From: Chara braunii | Lineage: Eukaryota > Streptophyta > Charophyceae > Charales > Characeae | Length of the DNA stretch: 23,201 nt | NCBI GenBank assembly: GCA_003427395.1 | Contig: BFEA01000659.1 | Span: forward strand, 348,670 to 371,870 | Direction of reading: 5' to 3' | Shown: positions 17,410 to 23,201 of the stretch, one piece after another | Numbering within the stretch: position 1 is the first letter of the stretch | Layout of the letters: every line of letters starts with the position of its first letter | Position numbers and translations under genes: made by a program | Notes under the pieces: model-generated | The model's input: the letters and a program-made list of their open reading frames with translations, nothing else | Told to the model about the DNA's origin: nothing | Databases searched by the model: none

Positions 17410-17802
17410 CCTTAGTGTTTTGTTTTTAGAAACACGTATTGTTGAAGTGTGTTAGGATTGAGAGAAAGAGGTAATTGTTAATATCTGCGATGTATGGGAG
17501 TAAATTTGTGATTTTCTCTCCTAGTTTGTTTTAGGTATTTTTGCCTTTTGATAAGTTGGTTTTCTTCATAGTCATTATAAGAATAGTCAGCACGGAGGAG
17601 CAGTGTCCTTAGTGTTTTGTTTTTAGAAACACGTATTGTTGAAGTATGTTAGGATTGAGAGAGAGGGGTAATTGCTAATACCTGCGATGTATGGGAGTAA
17701 ATTTTTCATTTTCTCTCCTAGTTTGTTTTAGGTATTTTTGCCTTTTCACAAGTTGGTTTTCTTCGTAGTCATTATAAGAACAGTCAGCACGAAGGAGCAG
17801 TG
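17410..17802 (+). repeat. 197-bp tandem duplication
   Basis: Units at 17410-17606 and 17607-17802 are about 90 percent identical or more by eye, from CCTTAGTGTTTTG to GGAGCAGTG. The differences are single-base changes, so the duplication is fairly recent. Confidence 0.9.
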
Positions 17803-17998
17803 GGAACACCAATGGTTAGATGATACGACAGACCCGATGAAGAGCAAACTAGAGTTGTATCCATTGGGTGGTGGGAAACTCATTTTGGCAACAAAGACTC
17901 TTTACACTATTCTGGACAGTGATGATGAGAGGGTATCCCTACAACTTATTCTTCTATCGACAGCGGCACTACGGGGGCAGTGTGAGTGCCATCGTTAG
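17764..17998 (+). CDS. Exon-like segment, unrecognised
   Basis: After an acceptor-like AAGAACAG, the frame reads STKEQWEHQWLDDTTD, then MKSKLELYPLGGGKLILATK and a TILDSDDERVSLQLILLS stretch, to a stop at 17996. The amino-acid use is protein-like, but I recognise no domain. A diverged direct copy at 18021-18215 shares the DNA but has an in-frame TGA and lost frame, so at least that copy is dead. It may be an exon of a decayed gene or part of an unknown repeat. Confidence 0.25.
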
Positions 17999-18020
17999 TG
18001 GTGGGAGCATTAGTCGAGTG

Positions 18021-18215
18021 TAGTTATTATACGAGTAATTAGCACGAGGGAGCAGTGGGAACAACAATGATTGGACGAAATGAAAGACCCGGTGAAGAGC
18101 AAACTAGAGGTGTATTCATTGGGTGCGTGGTGGGAAACCCATTTAGGCAACAAAGGTTCTTTACAGTGTGATTGGACAGTGATGATGGGAGGGTAACCTT
18201 ACAACTTATTATTCT
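18021..18215 (+). pseudogene. Diverged copy of the exon-like segment
   Basis: GAGCAGTGGGAACAACAATG, GAAGAGCAAACTAGAGGTGT, GGCAACAAAG and GGACAGTGATGATG follow the order of 17790-17940. An in-frame TGA follows EQWEQQ, and later indels change the frame. Confidence 0.6.
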
Positions 18216-18476
18216 TGCCCAGCTCCTGGTCTTTGAGCTTATAGGTAGTTTTAGTTCGTAACGACTTAGCTATTTACCTGAATCTTTGTGGAAAGTAATA
18301 TTGTTGAGTTAGGCAACTTAGCATGCTGCGATAGTAGTTTAATATCGATGAGCAACACTGCAATAATCTGCTTGACTGAACTCTAGCACCAAGTAGGATG
18401 GTGCCTCGTTCCTACACAAAATTACTTTTGAGCTTCAAGGGATTTTGGAAGATGAGGATAGACCAGTGAAAGGAAG
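18216..18476. other. No feature seen
   Basis: Mixed-composition sequence without recognisable repeats or frames. Confidence 0.5.
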
Positions 18477-18540
18477 GGACGCTGGACCCGTTTTTCATCA
18501 ACAGCCCAATTAGGGTTGTTGGTCATATCTTCCGGGTTGT
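18477..18540 (+). mobile_element. SINE family 1, copy e, truncated
   Basis: GGGACGCTGGACCCG matches the B-box-like block exactly, but the sequence then diverges and no A tail follows. A fragment only. Confidence 0.45.
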
Positions 18541-18639
18541 TTATGAGGAATTCCCGACCTCCTTTCATTTGTAATAAAAGCTAATAATTCTTCCCCCCCC
18601 CAAAAAATAAAAAAAAATGGGGACTGAATCTTTTGAACA

Positions 18640-18900
18640 AGATGGACGGGAGACCATTCGCTTCCAGACATCTTGTGCGTAGACAAGGATCTGACAACTT
18701 TTACAACCTTCGTCATTGAGATATTTGCTTCCATGTCCTCTGTTTGTCGGTCTGTCAATGTACATTGCACCTTTGACCACACCTTATCCTTTGTATGGTG
18801 GAGCAATTCTTCTTCTGAGCATTATGCCTGTGACATCAGCAACCTCTCATAAAAAAAAGAAACATTGGCAATTATTGATGTAGTGTCCGTTGCCGGTGGT
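18640..18900 (-). pseudogene. LINE fragment from just ahead of the RT domain
   Basis: On the minus strand, CSEEELLHHTKDKVW precedes TLTDRQTEDMEANISMTKV and VVRSLSTHKMSGSEWSP. This follows the LINE pattern of a LT..(D/E) helix, an isoleucine block and K(S/A)PGxDG ahead of the RT fingers, with SGSEW in place of PGxDG. The frame is intact for about 60 codons and fades into an A/T-rich run near 18606. It covers a region absent from the other LINE pieces. Confidence 0.6.
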
Positions 18901-19367
18901 TCTTGGGATGTGTGTTTCATTGCCAGCATAAGCTGTCTATTGTGACGGGGGCGATGGCCTCCGAAAAAAAGAGGAAGCCATCCGATCTCCCTTAACCAGC
19001 CAAGCTATTAGGATATGCAGCACAGAGGTTTTGGTTCTGAAGGGATTCAAATCTAGCTGGGTAGGACCGGGTACTTTAGTTAGCCTCCCGCTACTCGTCA
19101 GCGGTTTTCATTTTTCGACGGTTACCTTCCCTTTGCTCTTAGAGAGAAAAAAATCCATCCTAGCCTGGATGTACTTTCCACGAACTAGTGCGCATGGAGC
19201 CAAGTCATAGAAAAGTTTTGCAGCAATAAAATAAAAGTTGCTGCATGCATGCATGCCGCCCCAACTCTTGGGAAGTACCCGGGTGCTGTTTCGCATCGCA
19301 TCCATCTAGGCGAAACGGCCTTTGGAACTGGAAACCGCCTGCATGCCACAAAGACAGGAACTGGTGT
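18901..19367. other. No gene; possible old repeat debris
   Basis: TTGCTGCATGCATGCATGCC at 19238-19257 and TTGGGAAGTACCCGGGTG recall the right ends of the TTAA family and the region at 20118-20160, but weakly. No coding frame is supported. Confidence 0.4.
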
Positions 19368-20067
19368 GGGGGCCATGTCCCACTAGCAGCATTAAGCTAC
19401 CTCAACGTTGAGCATTCAGTCACATGTGATAGGGCGCGACCTCAAAGATCCTAGATGTTCCTGCGAACCCAGCGGTGGATTCAAGGAAAGAAAAAATAAT
19501 TTCCTTTTCTTGTTTTTTTTTTTTAATTTTATTGGAAACCAGAGTACAATGCTTTTTTCTCAAATAGAGTTATAGAACGCCCTCTATCCGAGTGCCCTTT
19601 TTTTAGCTCTCATTTTTTTCTCTTGGTAACCAGCTCAACGACGATTTTTCACGGAACGACGAGTCTTATTGACATAATGAGCCTGGCTTCTGACGTATCA
19701 TAGTACTGTACCGTCAGAAGCCCGATTCTGCAAACGGAGCAATGACGCGGTCGTCCAACCAACAGGTAGTACTTTCACACGAGCTGTTGAATTTGGCTGC
19801 ATGCAGTGGATAGGTGCATTCAAGAGGAAGTTATTTTCCTCGCACTGTCCTGTTTTCCTTATTGTGACCCTCCTGCGTCGTCATGTGTGCGTGAAGTCGG
19901 CCACCTGGAGTGAGGAGAAAAGCGAAAAACATGAAATAGAAAAAAATGATAAAAAAAGTACGTCCGGATATTAAAAAATAGCTTTCTTCATTTCTAATGA
20001 ATTAAAAACTGCTTGAAAAGTTGTCACACCGTTGAGCTAGCTACGGTGCAAGTGGGACTTGGCCCCC
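19368..20067. mobile_element. 700-bp MITE-like element, GTCCCACT family
   Basis: The left end reads GGGGGCCATGTCCCACTAGC and the complement of the right end reads GGGGGCCAAGTCCCACTTGC; over 23 bases 20 match. The arms continue with AGCTACCTCAACG and AGCTAGCTCAACG. The interior is A/T-rich and non-coding, with CAGCTCAACGACG in the middle as in the 22558 element. No unambiguous target-site duplication is seen. Confidence 0.7.
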
Positions 20068-20163
20068 GGGCTTCCTTTAGGCTTGCGCCGCTAGCCGAGG
20101 CCGAGCCCTGAAAGTTGCGGCTGCATGCATGCCATATTTTGTTCTTTGGTTGGGAAAAGTATT
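20068..20163 (+). repeat. Fragment related to the TTAA-type element
   Basis: GAGCCCTGAAAGTTGCGG, then a run to CATATTTTGTTCTTTGGTTGGGAA, resembles 1229-1280 (GAGCCCCGGAAGTTGCAGG...CATATTTTATTATTCGGCTGGGAA). The terminal GGTGGTTTAA is lost, and a SINE follows. Confidence 0.5.
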
Positions 20164-20326
20164 GGGCTACACTGGACCCACTTTCCGGCAAGTGTTGCGT
20201 CCGCCCCACCGATAGAAAGGAGCCATCAACCAGGCAGGACCTCAATCTCAGCGGTGCTCCTACCACACCCCTGTGATTGGAGGAGGGCTTTCTACTCGAT
20301 GTTTGAACAAAAAAAAAAAAAAAAAA
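20164..20326 (+). mobile_element. SINE family 1, copy f, diverged, A18 tail
   Basis: CACTGGACCCACTTTCC and GTGTTGCGTCCGCCCCACCG, with ATAGAAAGGAGCC, parallel copy a. The GGTGCTCCTACCACACCCC stretch and A18 at 20309-20326 close the unit. Confidence 0.6.
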
Positions 20327-20430
20327 GGAAAAGGTACCTGTTAGTAACCAGAACATGGTGTCCTTCGGGACATCCGTTAAAATTGGAACGATACAGACAT
20401 AGCAGACACACTGAAGAAGTCATTTGTCTT

Positions 20431-20476
20431 GGGCAGTGCATTAGCGCAGCGGTAACGCTGCACTAACGCGCTGCCC
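20431..20476. ncRNA. 46-nt hairpin with GTAA loop
   Basis: The arm at 20431-20451 pairs with 20456-20476: 18 Watson-Crick pairs, one possible G-U and two A/C mismatches. The loop GTAA (GUAA in RNA) is a GNRA tetraloop closed by G-C. The left arm also contains TAGCGCAGCGG, a perfect match to the Pol III A-box pattern, with GCGTTCGGGCG some 30 bases downstream as a weak B-box candidate. It may be a tRNA-derived SINE head or a structured RNA. Transcription is unproven. Confidence 0.4.
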
Positions 20477-20991
20477 TAGTGGCGGCGTTCGGGCGTTGGG
20501 GGATCGCTCACGGGGCCGACAAAATCTGTCTGCTTCGATTGCCAAAACTTGGCACTGGTGTGACCATGGCGGCGGAGGGAAGAGCACTGGGGTGTTAGGG
20601 GGGCGTGCCGAGGGAGCAGTGATATGCTCCTGGTCGTTGCTGGTCTCACTTGACTTCTGTGACGATCCTAGTTCGGTGGAGGAAGGAGAGTGTGATATGT
20701 GGGGGCAATCGGCGGGTCGGATCCGGACGCTGGACCATACCTGACGAGACCGATCGGGGGTTCTGCCCCTCGATCTTCGATATGGAGGTTTTTGCGGGGG
20801 TCTCCTGCCCTGACACTACTGTCAGGGTCAGCCCGTGAAGGTGACGAACACAGGAACTACGGGAGATTGCCAGACTTCTCGTGTTCACTGCACAGCGGGG
20901 GTACGTGGGGATTTTGCTTACGATCTCCAGCAGGAGCGCACATCGACTTCGTGGATTGGGTGTGCTCACCTGTCATGGCCCGTGTTAGGGT

Positions 20992-20993
<2 letters not shown>
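20477..20993. other. No supported gene
   Basis: G-rich sequence. The frames that run into the GA microsatellite are artefacts of the repeat. Confidence 0.5.
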
Positions 20994-21070
<77 letters not shown>

Positions 21071-21071
21071 N

Positions 21072-21110
<39 letters not shown>
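20994..21110 (+). repeat. (GA)n microsatellite with one N
   Basis: About 117 bases of GA dinucleotides, with N at 21071. Assembled length may be too short. Confidence 0.95.
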
Positions 21111-21112
<2 letters not shown>

Positions 21113-21196
21113 GTACATAGTGGACTGTTTGTGTTGGATTGTTGTTGTTGGTTTGGTGTAAGTTTTTGCTTTGGTTTAGGAAATCTGCCACGAATG

Positions 21197-22140
21197 GGTG
21201 AGTGTTGCTCCGTGGGGATTCCATCATGGTGGGCGGCGGGGTCTCTTTGGGACCCGACACAGATGGGTGGAGTAGCTTAATACCCTGAATCGTGAGGAGG
21301 AGGGTAGGTTTGCGGGGTCTTCGACCCGTGCCGCGGGGGTGGTGGGGTATCACTGCTGGCTTATGAAGATATTGGGTTTGGTTACGTATTCGGGTCGAGC
21401 AATCATGGTTTTGGCTTCCATCTTTTTGTGACAGGATTTGATTTCTGTAGCTATCTGAGTCCTTCTTCGCCGTTTGGGTAACAGTTGTCGTAATTTGTGG
21501 CGACTCTTGTGTAGCGTTTTGCATGGATGGAATGAAAGAGAGAGTGCCGCTCTGTACAAATGCCATTATGGTGGGCAGTGGGGTTTCCTTGTGAGAATGT
21601 GCAGATTAGTGGAAGTGGTTTTCCCTAAATCGCGAGGAGGCGGGTGGGTTTGCGGGGTCTTTGACCCCTGCCTCGCGGGAGGTAGGGTAATACCGCTGAG
21701 ACATTGAATTTGGGTCAGATATTCATTTCATCTTAATAGGCTGCTGTTTGCTGTCATCTGAATTGGTGAGCATTGCTCCACAGGGGCTTTGTCATGGAGG
21801 GAGGCGAAGCATCCGTAGGGGGTGTATGCAGATTGAGGGAGAGGCTTACCCTAAATCGCGAGGAGGTGGGTGGGTTTTGCGGGGCTTTTTAGCCCCTACC
21901 GTGCAGGAGGTAGGGTAATCCCCTGGTTAGTGAAAACAGCATCGTGGCGGGAGTTGGTGTTTTTGTAAAGAGGAGTGTGGGGAGGTGCTATCCGCTTTAA
22001 ATCACGAGGAGGTGGGTGGGTTTGCGGGGTCTCTGTCAGCAGTTTGGGCCCTGTGGGCACAGACCCCTGCTGCGCGGGTGGTAGGGTGGATTGGCAGGGG
22101 TTATTATGCCGCGAGGGTGGTAGGGCAGATTGGCAGGGGT
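21197..22140 (+). repeat. Four degenerate G-rich units, each with a hairpin
   Basis: The common core is TAAATCGCGAGGAGGTGGGT, GGGTTTGCGGGGTC, a short loop, GACCCCTGCC and GAGGTAGGGTAAT. Cores are near 21290, 21627, 21852 and 21997, so spacing is irregular. Three units open with a GCTCC/GCTCT, TCATGG, GGCG-type lead. The last unit is followed by a further tandem of GCGGGTGGTAGGGTGGATTG (22073 and 22111). No coding frame is supported. Confidence 0.75.
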
Positions 22141-22475
22141 TGGTAATAACTTCGGATGAATGGTGGACATGATCACGCAGCGCTGACCGCTCGTTCCTTT
22201 TTGTGGTTTTGATTCGTTTTTCTTCGGTAGTTCCTTTCGCACATGATTTCTTAATGGTCGGTGGAATTTAGGTCACTAAATTAGGGTTGACATGACTATT
22301 GTGATTAGAGTTTTTGGTGATGAACTTCAGATTTTGATGATAAATTTCGTTGATTTTTCTGTGGTGGGGGTTGTGGAGTGGGCTGTGGATTTGGCTGTAG
22401 GGTGAAATCTAGTGGTACCCTCGATGTGCTTGGCCAGTGATGCTTTGCCCGCCGAGGGCCCCACCTAATTTTGTG
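22141..22475. other. No feature seen
   Basis: T/G-rich sequence without recognisable frames or repeats. Confidence 0.5.
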
Positions 22476-22541
22476 AGGGACGCCGGGCCCGGTTCCTGAC
22501 TTTTATAAATGTTGTTTTTTTATTAAGAAAAGAAAAAAAAA
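22476..22541 (+). mobile_element. SINE family 1, copy g, truncated
   Basis: GGGACGCCGGGCCCGGTTCC matches the B-box-like block of copy d. It lacks the rest of the body and runs into T/A-rich DNA. Upstream, TCTAGTGGTACCC resembles a D-arm, but alignment is weak. Confidence 0.4.
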
Positions 22542-22557
22542 AGATTGCATCCCCCCT

Positions 22558-23102
22558 GGGACCTTGTCCCACTAGCTCCGTTGAGCTAGGTCAACGTTGG
22601 GCTTTCCACGATGTGTGACTGTACGCGACAACGGAGATGCACGTCGTCCAAGTCATCTAACCGTCCGTTTTTAATAAAAAAAGGCAATAGAGACTATCTT
22701 TGCTTTTTCTTACAACAAAAAGCAGAAGTAAATCCTTTCTCTCGAATACTACTCCCCCTACCCTCGCCACTTTCCCTTGAGCTAGCTGTCTCTTTTTTTC
22801 GAGACAGCTAGCTCAACGACCCTCTTGTTCCCCCAAAGGGCGTTTTTTCAGAGAAACTGTACGAGCCTCCTTCCGTTTGCCATTTTTGTACAAAAGGGAT
22901 TCTGGCAACTCACTCTTCATTTTCTGCTGTGGAAGGAAGTGCCCGTATACCACTCCAATTCTGAAAATTAAAAAACCAGAACAATTGTATCCGTGCCATT
23001 TATAAATGCATCTCTCATTTGAAATTGAATTGGAATGATTTTTTTTTAGCTGTCGCACCGTTGAGCTGCCTCAACTAAACGGTGCAAGTGGGACAAGGTC
23101 CC
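22558..23102. mobile_element. 545-bp MITE-like element, GTCCCACT family
   Basis: The left end reads GGGACCTTGTCCCACTAGC and the complement of the right end reads GGGACCTTGTCCCACTTGC; 23 of the first 25 bases match. The first 13 bases are themselves nearly palindromic (GGGAC...GTCCC). A second, internal inverted repeat lies in the middle. The interior is non-coding. The inner terminal block GTTGAGCTAGGTCAACG recurs at 19368-20067. No clear target-site duplication is seen (CCT on the left, TGC on the right). Confidence 0.75.
22777..22816. repeat. Perfect 16-bp-stem hairpin, central in the 545-bp MITE
   Basis: TTGAGCTAGCTGTCTC at 22777-22792 pairs exactly with GAGACAGCTAGCTCAA at 22801-22816 around an eight-base T-rich loop. 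The word AGCTCAACG also lies just inside both ends of the element, so the centre may be a captured or duplicated terminus. Confidence 0.9.
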
Positions 23103-23201
23103 TGCGCAAGGATGACACGCGTACATAGAGAAATGGTCCAAATGAAAAAAAATGAAAACCTGGAACGATACCGAGAAGAGTTTTTTTTTTTTTTTTTTTT
23201 T
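23103..23201. other. Window end, T21 run
   Basis: CTGGAACGATACCGAGAAGAG precedes a T run at 23181-23201. GGAACGATAC also occurs at 20386. No gene is seen. Confidence 0.6.

Noticed and set aside
20699-21566. Long frames through the GA microsatellite on both strands
   Set aside because: GA/CT dinucleotides never form stops, so the length is an artefact.
21197-22140. CRISPR-like or satellite array
   Set aside because: Spacing between cores is irregular (about 340, 227 and 145 bases), the copies are diverged, and the setting is eukaryotic.
1-23201. rRNA, phage, plasmid or defence-system genes
   Set aside because: No motif of any of these was seen on either strand.

Overview
This is a repeat-rich eukaryotic genomic window with no intact conventional gene that I can support. 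The signs are degenerate LINE-type reverse-transcriptase remnants, tRNA-like SINEs with poly(A) tails, inverted-repeat DNA elements (MITE-like), long GA and TG microsatellites, a T-rich intron-like tract and an 871-base assembly gap. The window begins on a poly(A) run and ends on a poly(T) run. The LINE C-terminal domain (a reverse-transcriptase zinc-finger-like region) and the T-rich tract fit a plant or streptophyte alga, perhaps a charophyte. That assignment is an inference and other eukaryotes are not excluded.

Layout. 1-742 (minus): a stop-free, unrecognised reading frame that runs off the window. 1030-1295: two abutting copies of an element with TTAAACCACCAGTAC ends. 2029-3851 (plus): LINE copy 1, 5'-truncated, reading through to its natural-looking stop. 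4490-4684: a SINE (family 1). 5205-7664 (minus): LINE copy 2, interrupted by a 99-bp MITE (5714-5812) and a 1264-bp inverted-repeat element (5916-7179), and capped by a SINE (7665-7830). 8160-8239: a second, very short SINE with an 8-bp target-site duplication. 8337-9353: GC-rich sequence with unrecognised minus-strand frames. 9746-10383 (minus): LINE copy 3, cut by another TTAAACCACC end at 10384. 10505-11375: gap, followed by (TG)n, a 35-bp-arm foldback, (GA)n, a SINE and a LINE fragment from the front of the RT domain (11690-11992).

11993-16345 holds dispersed direct copies of a G-rich repeat, another SINE with a good tRNA-like T arm, a CpG-rich stretch and an AT-rich stretch. 16505-18240 has a SINE-2 copy, a speculative first exon with a T-rich downstream tract, and a 197-bp tandem duplication with an exon-like extension. 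18640-18900 is a LINE fragment from just ahead of the RT domain. 19368-20067 and 22558-23102 are two larger members of the MITE family seen at 5714. 20431-20476 is a strong GNRA-loop hairpin. 21197-22140 is a degenerate four-copy repeat whose small hairpin is preserved by paired base changes.

The genes do not form a pathway. What the window records is layered insertion: LINEs hit by DNA elements and SINEs. The reading frame of one LINE copy serves as the empty-site reference that shows what was inserted into another.
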